DNA of 34,365 nucleotides from Cellulomonas fimi (GCF_028527925.1 NZ_JAPESW010000038.1:1-34365); one strand, 5' to 3'; positions 16,348 through 25,341 are shown, numbered from the stretch's first letter. The notes: a model not told the origin generated them from the letters alone. Translations and numbers: made by a program.

Positions 16348-16377
16348 GCCTGCGCGCCGCGGGGTCGGCGCGCAGGC
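16348..16377. terminator. bidirectional terminator between cebR and putA
   Basis: A 12-bp stem (16348-16359 with 16366-16377, arm GCCTGCGCGCCG) has a 6-base loop. It lies 129 bases after the cebR stop and 3 bases beyond the minus-strand putA stop. The genes converge, so it can serve both. The rest of 16219-16347 shows nothing clear. Confidence 0.65.
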
Positions 16378-16380
16378 CGG

Positions 16381-19300
16381 TCAGGACGAGGCGTCGGGCG
16401 GCAGGTGGCCGAAGCGGTGACGCGTGCGGCTCACGGCCTGCTCGCGCACGACGGTCAGCAGCTCGCGCGAGGCCGACGCGAGGACCGGGCCGTCGAGCAC
16501 CGTGACGTCACCGACGTGGGATGCGGCGGCGGCCCGCAGCCCGGGCGCCCGTCCGACCACGCGCACCCGCCCGTTCACCGCACCCGCGTCGACGCGCTCG
16601 GCGAACGCGTCGTGCGGCTCGGCGGCGACGTCGCTGAGGGTCGTCGGAACGCCGGCGGTCGCGGCGGCGTGCAGGACGCGCTCGACCGCGACGGGCCGCG
16701 CACCGTCGCCGACGCGGACCGTCAGGTGCGGCACCGGGCGGTAGCGCAGGACGTTCTGCTCGACCGCCAGCCCGCTCGGGTCGTGCTCGCGGCCGAAGAC
16801 CTCGTCCCACGCGCGCCGGTCGTCGGCGCGAGCCCAGTCGAGCCAGGCGGCGTCGTCGGTCGGCACGTCGGGCGCGTCCGACCAGGTGCCGACCTGGGCG
16901 ACGTAGTGCGGTCCGCCCGCCTTGGCACCCGGCCCGACGACGGACGCCTTCCAGCCGCCGAACGGCTGCCGGCGCACGATCGCACCGGTCGTCCCGCGGT
17001 TGACGTACGCGTTACCGACCTCGACCCGGTCGAGCCACGTGGCGATCTCGTCCTCGTCGAGCGAGTGCAGCCCGCCCGTGAGCCCGAACGCGACGGCGTT
17101 CTGCCACTCGATCGCCTCATCGAGCGTCCGGGCCCGCATGATGCCGAGGACCGGCCCGAAGCACTCGGTCGTGTGGAACCACGACCCGGGTGCGACGCCG
17201 TGCCGGACGCCCGGTGACCACAGCCGACCGGACACGTCGAGCGCGCGCGGCGCCACGAGCCACTCCTCCCCCGGGTCGAGCGTCGTGAGCGCGCGCAGCA
17301 ACTTGCCCGCGGCGGGCTCGACCAGGGGCGGCACGCTCGTCGCGAGGTCGTCGCTGTGGCCGACGCGCAGCGACGAGACGGCGTCGGCGAGCTGACGGCG
17401 CAGCCGGTCGTCGGTCCCGGCGGGCCCGACGAGGATGGCGAGCGACGCGGCGGAGCACTTCTGCCCGGCGTGGCCGAACGCCGACCGGACGAGGTCACCG
17501 ACCGCGAGGTCGACGTCCGCGGACGGGGTGATGACGAGCGCGTTCTTGCCGGACGTCTCGGCGAGCACGTCGAGGTCGTCGCGCCAGCCCGCGAACAGCC
17601 GCGCGGTCTCGATCGACCCCGTGAGGACGACGCGCGCGACGTCGGGGTGCGTGACGAGCCGCCGACCGACGTCGCCCTCGGGGCTGAGCACCACGGTGAG
17701 CGTCCCGTGGGGTGCTCCAGCCTCGGTGAGCGCGCGCTGGATCGCGGCCATCGCGACCTGCGCGCAGCGGGGTGTCGCCGGTGCCGGCTTGATCAGCACG
17801 GGACTGCCGGCCGCGAGCGACGCGAGGACGGAGCCGACGGGGATCGCGACGGGGAAGTTCCACGGCGGCGTCACGACCGTGACGCCCGACGGCCGGTGCA
17901 CCGCGCCGGGCACGGACCCGTCGGCGAGCTCCTCGGCGCGGTCGGCGTAGTAGCGCGCGAAGTCCACGGCCTCGCTCACCTCGGGGTCCGCCTCGGCGAC
18001 GGTCTTCGACGCCTCGTGCACCATCGTCGCGACGAGGTGGCCCCGGACCTGCTCGAGCGCGAGGGCGGCGGCGCGCAGGACGGCCGCGCGCCGGGCCGGC
18101 GGCGTCGCCCCCCAGGCGGGGGCCGCGGCGACGGCGTGCGCGACGACCTGATCGACCTCGTCCGCCGTCGCGACCTCGACGGCCCCTGGTGGCGGCGGGA
18201 CGTCCCGCGCGACGAGGGCGCGCGCCCAGACCCGCGCCTCGGCGGCGGCGGGGTCGGTGTCCGACGCGTTCTCGAAGTCGGGTCCGTCCGCGGACGGCAC
18301 GCGGGCGACGCGACGCGGCGCCGTGCTCGGCTCGTCGCGGCCGGCCCACGCGGTCCGGAAGGCCGCCTCCTGCGCGTCCATCGCGCCGTCCCCGCCCGCG
18401 AACGCGGCGTGCAGGAAGTTCTCGCCGGCCGCATTCTCCTCGAGGCGGCGCACGAGGTACGAGACGGCGACGTCGAACTCGCTGCGGGCGACGACGGGCG
18501 TGTAGAGCAGGACGCTGCCGACGTCGTCGCGCACGGCGCGCGCCTGCGCAGGCGCCATCCCCTGCAGCATCTCGACGTCGAGCGCCTCACCCACGTTGCG
18601 GGCCTGGGCCAGCAGGTGGGCGACGGCCACGTGGTAGACGTTGTGGCTCGCGACGCCGACCCGTAGCGCACGGGTCCGGCCAGGGTCGAGCGCGCGGTCG
18701 ACGAGCCGCAGGTAGGCCGCGTCGACGAGCGCCTTGGAGGGGTACGGCGCCTGCGGCCAGCCGTGCAGCTCGGCCTCGACGCGCTCCATCGCGAGGTTCG
18801 CGCCCTTGACGAGGCGGACCTTGAGCCGTGCTCCCCCGTCGTCGACCCGTCGGGCGGCGATGGCCGCGATCTCGTCGAACGCGTCGGCCGCGTCGGGCAG
18901 GTAGGCCTGCAGCGCGATGCCCGACGACGCGGCCCGCAGCGGCGGGTGCGCGGCGAGCTGCTCGAAGACCCGCACGGTCAGGGCGAGGTCGCGGTACTCC
19001 TCCATGTCGAGGTTGACGAACGTGCCGTGCGCGGCGGCCGCCTCGTAGAGCGGCAGGAGGCGCTCGACGACGCGGTCGGCGCTGCCCTCGGTATCCCACG
19101 TGGACAGCTGGCTCGCGACCGCGGAGACCTTGACCGACACGTAGTCCACGTCGTCGCGCTCGACGAGCGCCCGGACGCGCGCGAGGCGTGCGGCGGCCTC
19201 GTGCTCGCCGAGCACCGCCTCGCCGAGCAGGTTGAGGTTGAGCCGGTAGCCGGCCGCACGCGTGGTGGCGAGGTGGCGGCCGAGCGCGTCCTCGTCCACG

Positions 19301-19737
19301 ACGAGGTGGCCGACGAGCGCACGCAGCCGCTCGCGCGCGGCGGGCACGACGACGCCCGGGAGCGCGGTCGCGACGCGCGTGCCGGTCGCGAGCAGGGCGC
19401 GGTCGACGGGCCCGAGGAAGTCGGCGGCGTGCGCCGTCCGCGCGAGCGCCGCGAGCTCGCGTGCGGCGACGTGCACGTCCCGTGGACGCGCGACGCGGTC
19501 GACGAACCGCACCGCCAGCTCGAGACCGGCGGGGGAGCCGACGAGGGCGGCGAGGCGCCGGGTCGTGGCGCGCTCCCGGCGCGTCTCGTCGCCGGACGTG
19601 CGGTCGAGCCACCGCCGGGCGAGCCGCACCGCCTCGTCGACGAGGTCCGTCTCCCCCGGCACCCCGACGTCGGTCAGGGGCCGGGTGGGCTCCGCGGTGT
19701 CGGGTCGTGCGGGTCGGTCGTCCGGTGGCGTCGCCAT
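16381..19737 (-). CDS. putA: bifunctional proline dehydrogenase / glutamate-5-semialdehyde dehydrogenase (PutA)
   Basis: This 1118-residue enzyme oxidises proline to P5C with FAD and then the hydrolysed semialdehyde to glutamate with NAD. The PRODH barrel covers about residues 90-390, with DYVSVKVSAVASQLS, RLVKGANLAMERVEAE and ASHNVYHVAVAHLL. The aldehyde dehydrogenase domain covers about 500-960: WNFPVAIP, general base E727 in ETSGKN and nucleophile C761 in GQKCSAA, 34 residues apart as in the superfamily. No N-terminal ribbon-helix-helix DNA-binding domain is present, so it is not a self-regulating PutA of the enteric type. The ATG at 19737 is chosen because the upstream frame is low-complexity Arg/Pro/Gly. 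Length fits actinobacterial PutA. A glutamate dehydrogenase gene close by can use the product. Confidence 0.94.
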   Translation of the reverse strand: MATPPDDRPARPDTAEPTRPLTDVGVPGETDLVDEAVRLARRWLDRTSGDETRRERATTRRLAALVGSPAGLELAVRFVDRVARPRDVHVAARELAALARTAHAADFLGPVDRALLATGTRVATALPGVVVPAARERLRALVGHLVVDEDALGRHLATTRAAGYRLNLNLLGEAVLGEHEAAARLARVRALVERDDVDYVSVKVSAVASQLSTWDTEGSADRVVERLLPLYEAAAAHGTFVNLDMEEYRDLALTVRVFEQLAAHPPLRAASSGIALQAYLPDAADAFDEIAAIAARRVDDGGARLKVRLVKGANLAMERVEAELHGWPQAPYPSKALVDAAYLRLVDRALDPGRTRALRVGVASHNVYHVAVAHLLAQARNVGEALDVEMLQGMAPAQARAVRDDVGSVLLYTPVVARSEFDVAVSYLVRRLEENAAGENFLHAAFAGGDGAMDAQEAAFRTAWAGRDEPSTAPRRVARVPSADGPDFENASDTDPAAAEARVWARALVARDVPPPPGAVEVATADEVDQVVAHAVAAAPAWGATPPARRAAVLRAAALALEQVRGHLVATMVHEASKTVAEADPEVSEAVDFARYYADRAEELADGSVPGAVHRPSGVTVVTPPWNFPVAIPVGSVLASLAAGSPVLIKPAPATPRCAQVAMAAIQRALTEAGAPHGTLTVVLSPEGDVGRRLVTHPDVARVVLTGSIETARLFAGWRDDLDVLAETSGKNALVITPSADVDLAVGDLVRSAFGHAGQKCSAASLAILVGPAGTDDRLRRQLADAVSSLRVGHSDDLATSVPPLVEPAAGKLLRALTTLDPGEEWLVAPRALDVSGRLWSPGVRHGVAPGSWFHTTECFGPVLGIMRARTLDEAIEWQNAVAFGLTGGLHSLDEDEIATWLDRVEVGNAYVNRGTTGAIVRRQPFGGWKASVVGPGAKAGGPHYVAQVGTWSDAPDVPTDDAAWLDWARADDRRAWDEVFGREHDPSGLAVEQNVLRYRPVPHLTVRVGDGARPVAVERVLHAAATAGVPTTLSDVAAEPHDAFAERVDAGAVNGRVRVVGRAPGLRAAAASHVGDVTVLDGPVLASASRELLTVVREQAVSRTRHRFGHLPPDASS

Positions 19738-19936
19738 CGCACCTCGCTCTCGTCGCAGGCGGCCACGGGTGGGTGGCCAGGGCCGGGACGCGGGGGTGGT
19801 GCGCCCGGCACGTCTCACAGTGTGGGCCAGCGGCGACGAGCGTGCCGGGTGGCCACGCCGCGCGCGACCAGCGCGGTCGCCGTCGAGCGGTGGCGCCACG
19901 GCCCGGTGACGTGCGACGACGGCGCGACGTGCAGGT

Positions 19937-19965
19937 TTGCCCCGCGCCAGGGAGGACACCATCCT
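19937..19965 (+). promoter_or_regulatory. candidate promoter of the secreted four-cysteine protein
   Basis: TTGCCC (19937-19942), a 17-base spacer and CATCCT (19960-19965) would give a leader of about 50 bases. A putA promoter must lie in 19738-19936 on the other strand, but I cannot place it. Confidence 0.35.
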
Positions 19966-20021
19966 GGGCCCGTCCGTCCCGGCGGACGCCCGACACCGTC
20001 GTCGACCCACCTGGGGGCAGC

Positions 20022-20441
20022 ATGCTCGTCCGTCGTCCCGTCCGCGCTCGTCTCCTGCGCGCCGCCACCGGCCTGGCCGTCGCCGTGGGCGGTGTGCTGG
20101 TCGCCGCGCCCGCGCTCGCCGCCGTCGACCCCGCGGCCGACCAGCCGCCGACCGGCGCGACGTCGACCGTGCCACCGGGTGCGGCCGACGTCGGGGAGGT
20201 GGGCATCCAGGCGACGATCGAGGACGCGGAGGAGTTCTGCGGCGCGGCGCTCGGCGGCGTCTACGTCTTCAAGCCGACGCCGTACACGGTGCGGTCGGTG
20301 AACTGCCGGTCCTCGGACGTGTTCGTCAAGGGCCGCTACAGCAACGGCACGTTCGGCACGTGCGTGCTGGTTCCCGCACGGCACTCTCGGCACCTGGGCG
20401 GCTCGGTCCTCAAGCCCATGGTGGACGCGCAGCTCTGCTGA
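20022..20441 (+). CDS. small secreted four-cysteine protein, possibly DUF6355-like
   Basis: This 139-residue protein starts with a clear Sec signal: RRPVRARLLRAA, a hydrophobic core, then APALA with likely cleavage after residue 33. The mature chain of about 105 residues has an acidic Pro/Thr-rich first part and four cysteines, C73, C95, C114 and C139 (the last residue), likely forming two disulfides outside the cell. The pattern C-x-V-N-C-R-S-S-D-V, GTCVLVPARHSRHLG and a final Cys recalls DUF6355-type small secreted proteins, but I hold that only loosely. The ATG at 20022 has GGGGG shortly upstream; frame further upstream is not protein-like. Function unknown. Confidence 0.7.
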   Translation: MLVRRPVRARLLRAATGLAVAVGGVLVAAPALAAVDPAADQPPTGATSTVPPGAADVGEVGIQATIEDAEEFCGAALGGVYVFKPTPYTVRSVNCRSSDVFVKGRYSNGTFGTCVLVPARHSRHLGGSVLKPMVDAQLC

Positions 20442-20448
20442 GCGGGAG

Positions 20449-20483
20449 CCGCGGCGCGCGGATGATCCGTCCGTGCGCCGCGG
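20449..20483 (+). terminator. terminator of the secreted protein gene
   Basis: CCGCGGCGC (20449-20457) pairs with GCGCCGCGG (20475-20483); within the loop CGGAT (20459-20463) pairs with ATCCG (20465-20469). It begins 7 bases after the stop. Confidence 0.6.
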
Positions 20484-20505
20484 TGGCGCGCACAGCCGGC
20501 GGTGG

Positions 20506-20517
20506 CATGGTGGGCAC
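20506..20517 (+). promoter_or_regulatory. candidate leaderless promoter of the glutamate dehydrogenase gene
   Basis: CATGGT (20506-20511) and 6 bases precede the GTG at 20518. No Shine-Dalgarno is visible. The -10 is weak (C in place of the first T). Confidence 0.35.
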
Positions 20518-21786
20518 GTGACCGACTCGGCAACGACGCCCCGTCCCTCGTCCCCGCTGGCGACCGCGCAGGCCCAGCTCGCGGACGCCGTCCAGATCCT
20601 CGGCTACGACGAGGGCATGCACCGGATGCTCGCGACGCCACGTCGCGAGATGAACGTGGCCGTGCCCCTGCGTCGCGACACCGGGGAGATCGAGCTCTTC
20701 ACGGGTTACCGCGTGCAGCACAACATCTCGCGCGGGCCCGGCAAGGGCGGCCTGCGCTACTCCGCCTCGGTGGACCCGGACGAGGTGCGCGCGCTCGCGA
20801 TGTGGATGACGTGGAAGTGCGCGGTCGTCGACGTGCCGTACGGCGGCGCGAAGGGCGGCGTGACGATCGACCCTCGCCTGTACTCACTGGCGGAGCTCGA
20901 GCGCGTCACGCGCCGGTACACGAGCGAGATCATGCCGATCATCGGCCCCGAGCGGGACATCATGGCGCCCGACATCGGCACGAACGAGCAGACCATGGCG
21001 TGGATCATGGACACGTACTCGGTGAACCTCGGGTACACCATCCCCGCGGTGACCACCGGCAAGCCGCTCACGGTCGGCGGGTCGCTCGGCCGTCCGACGG
21101 CGACGTCCCGCGGCGTGGTGCACGCGGCGGAGGCGGCCCTCGGCGACGCGGGCGTGCGGCTCGACGAGGTGTCGGTCGCGGTCCAGGGCTTCGGCAAGGT
21201 CGGCGCGCCCGCGGCGCGCATCCTCGCGGAGTCGGGGGCCCGCGTCGTCGCGGTGAGCGACGAGCACGGCGGCGTGCGGTCGTCCGACGGGCTCGACGTG
21301 CCCGCGCTGCTGCGGCACGTCGCCGACGGCGGGGCCGTGCACGAGTTCGAGGGCGGTGAGCCGGTCGACAACGCCGAGCTGCTGTCGCTCGACGTCGACG
21401 TCCTCATCCCCGCCGCGGTCGAGGGCGTGATCGACGCCGACACCGCCCGCCAGGTCAAGGCCCGCTGGGTCGTCGAGGGGGCCAACGGCCCGACGACCAC
21501 GCGTGGCGACGAGGTGCTCGCGGAGCGCGGCGTCGTCGTCGTGCCCGACATCCTCGCGAACGCGGGCGGCGTCGTCGTGTCGTACTTCGAGTGGGTGCAG
21601 GCCAACCAGGCCTACTGGTGGACGGAGAACGAGATCGCCGAGCGGCTCGAGCACCGGATGCTCGCGTCGTACCGGGCGGTCGCGTCGCTCGCGAGCGCCG
21701 AGGGGGTGTCGCTGCGCGACGCGGCCCTGACGATCGGCGTGCGGCGGGTCGCGGAGGCGCACAAGATCCGCGGCCTCTACCCCTGA
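20518..21786 (+). CDS. Glu/Leu/Phe/Val dehydrogenase family, probable glutamate dehydrogenase
   Basis: This 422-residue cytosolic enzyme should interconvert glutamate and 2-oxoglutarate plus ammonia. The substrate lysine is K76 in GPGKGGLRYS, the catalytic lysine K112 in PYGGAKGGV and the catalytic Asp D152 in APDIGTNEQTMAW. The nucleotide-binding turn is VQGFGKVG at 222-229, and the C-terminal domain has VEGANGPTT and PDILANAGGVVVSYFEWVQ. The hexameric length of about 420 residues and GxGxxG pattern fit the NAD-linked catabolic branch. The GTG at 20518 is chosen because the family begins with a short linker before ATAQAQLADAVQILG. It lies close to putA, whose product is glutamate, which supports a catabolic role. 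A branched-chain amino acid dehydrogenase is less likely because those are shorter. Confidence 0.92.
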   Translation: MTDSATTPRPSSPLATAQAQLADAVQILGYDEGMHRMLATPRREMNVAVPLRRDTGEIELFTGYRVQHNISRGPGKGGLRYSASVDPDEVRALAMWMTWKCAVVDVPYGGAKGGVTIDPRLYSLAELERVTRRYTSEIMPIIGPERDIMAPDIGTNEQTMAWIMDTYSVNLGYTIPAVTTGKPLTVGGSLGRPTATSRGVVHAAEAALGDAGVRLDEVSVAVQGFGKVGAPAARILAESGARVVAVSDEHGGVRSSDGLDVPALLRHVADGGAVHEFEGGEPVDNAELLSLDVDVLIPAAVEGVIDADTARQVKARWVVEGANGPTTTRGDEVLAERGVVVVPDILANAGGVVVSYFEWVQANQAYWWTENEIAERLEHRMLASYRAVASLASAEGVSLRDAALTIGVRRVAEAHKIRGLYP

Positions 21787-21898
21787 CGCGGGTCGACGGT
21801 GACGCTCCGCGCGCGGACCGGCGACGCGGGGGGTGGCGGCGCGCTCGCAGGATCGTCCGCCGGACCCGGGATGACGAGCGTCGCGCGGCGTGTTGCCC

Positions 21899-22951
21899 AT
21901 GGACGTGACCATCCCGCTCTCCGTCCTCGACACCGCCCCGCTCAGCGCGGGCCAGACCAGCGCCGACGCGCTCGCCGCGACCACCCGGCTCGCCCGCGCC
22001 GCCGACGCGCTCGGCTACCGCCGGTTCTGGGTCGCAGAGCACCACGCGATGCCGATGGTCGCGTCGACGTCGCCGGGCGTCCTGCTCGCGCACCTCGCGG
22101 CCGCGACGGGGTCGATCCGCGTCGGCTCGGGCGGCGTCATGCTGCCGAACCACCCCGCGCTCGTGGTCGCGGAGCAGTTCGCGATGCTCGAGGCGCTGCA
22201 CCCGGGCCGCGTCGACCTCGGCATCGGGCGCGCCCCGGGCGCCGACCCGGCGACGGCGGCGGCGCTGCGCCGGACTGTCGACGGCCTCGGCGCCGACGAC
22301 TTCCCGGCCGAGCTGGTCGACGTCCTCGCGATGCTGGGCGTCCCGCTGGGCCCCGTCGCGCCGTCCGCCGCGGCGCGCCGCCTGACCGCGACGCCCGTCG
22401 CGACGTCGAGCCCGGAGCCGTGGCTGCTCGGGTCGAGCCTGTTCTCCGCGCAGCTCGCGGGGGAGCTCGGCCTCCCCTACAGCTACGCGCACCACTTCGC
22501 GACGGGCCGCACCGCGCAGGCCGCGCAGACGTACCGCGACGCGTTCCGCCCGTCGCCGCTGCTCGCCGAGCCACGCCTCATGGTGTCGGTGTCCGTCCTC
22601 GTCGCGGACACCGAGGAGGAGGCGCAGCACCTCGCCGGTCCGAGCCGGGTCATGACGCTGGCCCTGCGCACGGGGCGCCCCCTGGCGCCGGTCGTCACGC
22701 CCGACGACGCCGCACGGATCCTCGCCGGTCTGGACCCGCGCGCGGCGGAGGAGTTCTTCGCGCAGTCGCCCGGCACGCAGGTGGCGACGACACCGGACCG
22801 CGCGGTCGAGGAGCTCGCGGCCCTCGCGACGCGCACGGGCGCCGACGAGCTCATGGTGACGGGCACCGCCTACGACGTCGCCGACCGCGAGCGCACGCTC
22901 ACCGAGCTCGCGGCCCGCTGGCCCGGTCTCACACCGGCCGAGGCCGCCTGA
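21899..22951 (+). CDS. luciferase-like (LLM class) flavin-dependent oxidoreductase
   Basis: This 350-residue protein has the bacterial luciferase-like TIM-barrel of the YhbW group: PLSVLDTAPL at the start, RFWVAEHHAMP, GVMLPNHPALVVAEQFAMLEALHPGRVDLGIGRAPG, and SYAHHFA later. Such enzymes use FMNH2 or F420H2; the substrate cannot be told from sequence. The ATG at 21899 places PLSVLD at the position usual for the family; a GTG three codons upstream (21890) is an alternative, and neither has a clear ribosome binding site. The stop codon is inside a hairpin shared with the convergent META-domain gene. It is not obviously part of a pathway with its neighbours. Confidence 0.9.
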   Translation: MDVTIPLSVLDTAPLSAGQTSADALAATTRLARAADALGYRRFWVAEHHAMPMVASTSPGVLLAHLAAATGSIRVGSGGVMLPNHPALVVAEQFAMLEALHPGRVDLGIGRAPGADPATAAALRRTVDGLGADDFPAELVDVLAMLGVPLGPVAPSAAARRLTATPVATSSPEPWLLGSSLFSAQLAGELGLPYSYAHHFATGRTAQAAQTYRDAFRPSPLLAEPRLMVSVSVLVADTEEEAQHLAGPSRVMTLALRTGRPLAPVVTPDDAARILAGLDPRAAEEFFAQSPGTQVATTPDRAVEELAALATRTGADELMVTGTAYDVADRERTLTELAARWPGLTPAEAA

Positions 22952-22967
22952 CGCCGCTGTCAGGCGG
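22944..22967. terminator. bidirectional terminator covering two convergent stop codons
   Basis: CCGCCTGAC (22944-22952) pairs with GTCAGGCGG (22959-22967) around 6 bases. One arm holds the TGA of the oxidoreductase gene, the other the TGA of the META gene on the minus strand. Confidence 0.7.
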
Positions 22968-23319
22968 GGGTGTCCCCCGCGTGGTCGTCGCGCACGAGCG
23001 TCGCGCCGGGCGACCCGTCGAGCCGCAGCTCGAGCCGGTCGCCGTCGGCGTGCACGTCGAGCGCGCTGTTGAGCAGCTCGACGACCTGCCGCTCGCACGC
23101 CATCGCCTCGTCGGGACCCGCCATGAGCGTCGAGACGACGGGGCCGAAGGTCAGGCGCGACCCCTCGAGCTGCCACGTCCCCCGCACCCGGTTGACGCCC
23201 GCGAGCCCGTAGACCTGCCCGTCACCGTCGAACGTGAGCCACGGCGCGTGCCGCACCTCGGCGGGCAGCCCGGCGCCGCCGAGGGTCTCGAACCGCCACG
23301 TGCCCAGGAGGGTCGCCAT
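22960..23319 (-). CDS. META-domain (HslJ-like) protein
   Basis: This 119-residue protein is a single META domain: LLGTWRFETLGG, APWLTFDGDGQVYGLAGVNRVRGTWQLEGSRLTFGPVVSTLMAGP, and ERQVVELLNSALDVHADGDRLELR. The pattern of G-x-NR-x-x-G-x-W and T-x-MAG corresponds to the N-x-x-G-x-Y and T-x-MAC motifs of the family (HslJ of E. coli). Unlike HslJ it has no signal peptide or lipobox, so it should be cytosolic. The ATG at 23319 is chosen because the domain starts at once after it and a -10-like CATGAT lies 6 bases upstream. A terminator hairpin stands between it and hemQ, so it is a separate unit. The family has no firm biochemical function. Confidence 0.82.
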   Translation of the reverse strand: MATLLGTWRFETLGGAGLPAEVRHAPWLTFDGDGQVYGLAGVNRVRGTWQLEGSRLTFGPVVSTLMAGPDEAMACERQVVELLNSALDVHADGDRLELRLDGSPGATLVRDDHAGDTPA

Positions 23320-23331
23320 GCCCCGATCATG
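23320..23331 (-). promoter_or_regulatory. candidate leaderless promoter of the META gene
   Basis: On the minus strand CATGAT (23326-23331) and 6 bases (CGGGGC) precede the ATG. No Shine-Dalgarno is seen. Confidence 0.35.
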
Positions 23332-23333
23332 GC

Positions 23334-23369
23334 ACCGGCGCCCGTCCCCGGGGAGGGACGGGCGCCGGT
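23334..23369 (-). terminator. terminator of the hemH-hemQ operon
   Basis: A perfect 14-bp stem (23334-23347 with 23356-23369, arm ACCGGCGCCCGTCC) has an 8-base loop. It begins 20 bases beyond the hemQ stop on the minus strand. Confidence 0.75.
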
Positions 23370-23389
23370 CGCGTGGGCGCGCAGGAGGG

Positions 23390-24091
23390 TCAGCCGCGGG
23401 GCTGACGGTCCGCCCAGGCCTCGAGCGTGGTGCGCGGGCCCGTGTAGAACGGCACCTCCTCGCGCACGTGCAGACGCGCCTCGGTGGCCCGCAGATCACG
23501 CATGAGGTCGACGATGCGGTGCAGCTCGCCGGCCTCGAACGCGAGGATCCACTCGTAGTCGCCGAGCGCGAACGCGGACACGGTGTTGGCGCGCACGTCG
23601 GCGTAGTCGCGCGCGGCGTGCCCGTGCTCGACGAGCATGCGGCGGCGGTCGTCGTCGGGCAGCACGTACCAGTCGTACGACCGGACGAATGGGTAGACGC
23701 ACAGGTAGTCGCCGGCGTCCTCCCCCGCGAGGAACGCGGGGACGTGGGACCGGTTGAACTCGGCGGGGCGGTGCAGGCCGACGACCGACCAGACGGGCAG
23801 CAGGTGGCGACCGAGGTCGCTCGCGCGCAGCCGCTGGTAGGCGCCCTGCACCTCCTCGACGGTCTCGGCGTGCCACCAGACCATGAGGTCGGCGTCGGCG
23901 CGCAGGCCCGCGACGTCGTACCAGCCGCGCACGACGAGCCCGTCGGCGGCGACGGCGTCCTGCGCGGCGGCGATGAGCTGCGCGCGCTCGCCGTCGTCCT
24001 CGGGCAGCACCTCCTCGAGCGCGAAGACGGTCCACATGGTGTAGCGGACCGTGGCGTTGAGCGCCTCGGCGTCGGGGCTGGCGTGGCTCAC
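23390..24091 (-). CDS. hemQ: coproheme decarboxylase HemQ (ChdC), chlorite dismutase family
   Basis: This 233-residue enzyme removes two propionate carboxyls of coproheme III to form heme b, the last step of the coproporphyrin pathway. [10 protein letters not shown] carries the likely catalytic Tyr (Y133), and [32 protein letters not shown] carries the expected proximal heme ligand H156. Length and motifs fit the actinobacterial HemQ branch rather than true chlorite dismutases. GGAAGGA (24099-24105) lies 7 bases before the GTG start. It follows hemH by 26 bases on the same strand, so the two consecutive enzymes are probably co-transcribed. The coproporphyrinogen oxidase (CgoX) gene is not in this window. 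Confidence 0.94.
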   Translation of the reverse strand: MSHASPDAEALNATVRYTMWTVFALEEVLPEDDGERAQLIAAAQDAVAADGLVVRGWYDVAGLRADADLMVWWHAETVEEVQGAYQRLRASDLGRHLLPVWSVVGLHRPAEFNRSHVPAFLAGEDAGDYLCVYPFVRSYDWYVLPDDDRRRMLVEHGHAARDYADVRANTVSAFALGDYEWILAFEAGELHRIVDLMRDLRATEARLHVREEVPFYTGPRTTLEAWADRQPRG

Positions 24092-24117
24092 GGGGTCGTC
24101 CTTCCGGGGATGAGTGG

Positions 24118-25329
24118 TCAGGACCAGGGGTCGGTCGAGCAGGCGGCGGGGATGCCGGAGTCGACGCCCGCGCGCTGCCGGCAGCAGCCGGGCCGGCACA
24201 CGTCGCGCCACGCGGGCAGACCACCGATGGCGGTGCCCTCCGGCGCCGGTGCCCCGGCGTCGAGCGCACGCGCGAGCGCCGCACGCTCGAGCACGAGGTC
24301 GACGAGACCGCGGACGAACGGCTCACGCGTGCCGACCGAGTCGGCGCGGACCGCGGTGAGGCCGAGCTCCTGCGCCGTCTCGAGGGCCTCGGTGTCGAGG
24401 TCGAACGCGACCTCCATGTGGTCGGAGATGAACCCGATGGGCGAGAGCACGACGGACCGCACACCGCGGGCGTGCAGCGCCTCGAGGTGGTCGTTGACGT
24501 CGGGCTCGAGCCACGGCTGGCTGGGCGGGCCGGAGCGCGAGCAGTACGCGAGGTCCCACTCGACCGGGCGGCCCAGGCGCTCGCCGACCGCGGCGGCGAC
24601 GGTCGCGGCGACGTCGAGGTGCTGCGCGCTGTACGGCGCGCCGCTCACCGCCGACGCCTCCTCCATCGTCGTGGGGATGGAGTGCGTGACGAACACGAGG
24701 CGCGCGGTCGGGTCGCCGATCTTGTCGTAGGCCTCGGCGACCGCGTCGACGTTCGCCTGCACGAAGCCAGGGTGGTTGAAGTACGGGCGGACCTTGTCGG
24801 CGACGAGCGGGTGCTCGCCGTCGGAAAGGCCGAGGTCGACCGCGAGCTCGTCGAGCGAGCCCCACAGGTTCTCGCGGTACTGGCGGCAGCCCGAGTACGA
24901 CGCGTAGGCGCTGGTCACGAGCGCGACGATCCGCCGGGCGCCGTCGGCGTGGGCCGCGGCGAGCGCGTCACGCGTGTACGGCTCCCAGTTGCGGTTGCCC
25001 CACACGACGGGCAGGTCGACGCCGCGACGGGCGAGCTCGTCCTGCAGCGCCTTCTGCAGCGCGAGGTTCTGGGCGTTGATCGGGCTCGCGCCGCCGAAGT
25101 GGTGGTAGTGCTCGGCGACCTCGGCGAGCCGCTCGTCGGGGATGCCCTTGCCCGCGGTGACGTTGCGCAGGAACGGCAGCACGTCGTCGGGGCCGTTGGG
25201 GCCGCCGAACGAGAACAGCAGCAGCGCGTCGTACGGGGCGGCGGGGTGCGCGTCGGCGGCGACGGGGGCGGTGCGGTCGGTGGGACCGGCAGCGGGCGCG
25301 GGGGTGCTCAGCGAGATGTCGGGGGCCAC
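24118..25329 (-). CDS. hemH: ferrochelatase HemH (coproporphyrin ferrochelatase, CpfC)
   Basis: This 403-residue enzyme inserts Fe2+ into coproporphyrin III, feeding HemQ. The N-terminal 30 residues are a low-complexity Ala/Pro tail; the chelatase fold starts at [22 protein letters not shown]. The active-site His is H216 in VTHSIPTTM, and the conserved acid is in [17 protein letters not shown]. The C-terminus has C378, C382, C383 and C397, the cysteine set that binds a [2Fe-2S] cluster in actinobacterial ferrochelatases. The GTG start lacks a Shine-Dalgarno and has GATGAT 6 bases upstream, consistent with leaderless expression. hemQ follows 26 bases downstream. Confidence 0.95.
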   Translation of the reverse strand: MAPDISLSTPAPAAGPTDRTAPVAADAHPAAPYDALLLFSFGGPNGPDDVLPFLRNVTAGKGIPDERLAEVAEHYHHFGGASPINAQNLALQKALQDELARRGVDLPVVWGNRNWEPYTRDALAAAHADGARRIVALVTSAYASYSGCRQYRENLWGSLDELAVDLGLSDGEHPLVADKVRPYFNHPGFVQANVDAVAEAYDKIGDPTARLVFVTHSIPTTMEEASAVSGAPYSAQHLDVAATVAAAVGERLGRPVEWDLAYCSRSGPPSQPWLEPDVNDHLEALHARGVRSVVLSPIGFISDHMEVAFDLDTEALETAQELGLTAVRADSVGTREPFVRGLVDLVLERAALARALDAGAPAPEGTAIGGLPAWRDVCRPGCCRQRAGVDSGIPAACSTDPWS

Positions 25330-25341
25330 CCGTCGATCATC
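25330..25341 (-). promoter_or_regulatory. candidate leaderless promoter of hemH
   Basis: On the minus strand GATGAT (25336-25341) and 6 bases (CGACGG) precede the GTG. The ATGATCG core is shared with the META gene promoter. Confidence 0.35.

Noticed and set aside
21806..21817. TCCGCGCGCGGA, perfect 12-base palindrome after the glutamate dehydrogenase gene
   Set aside because: It has no loop, and alternating CG words are expected by chance at this GC content.
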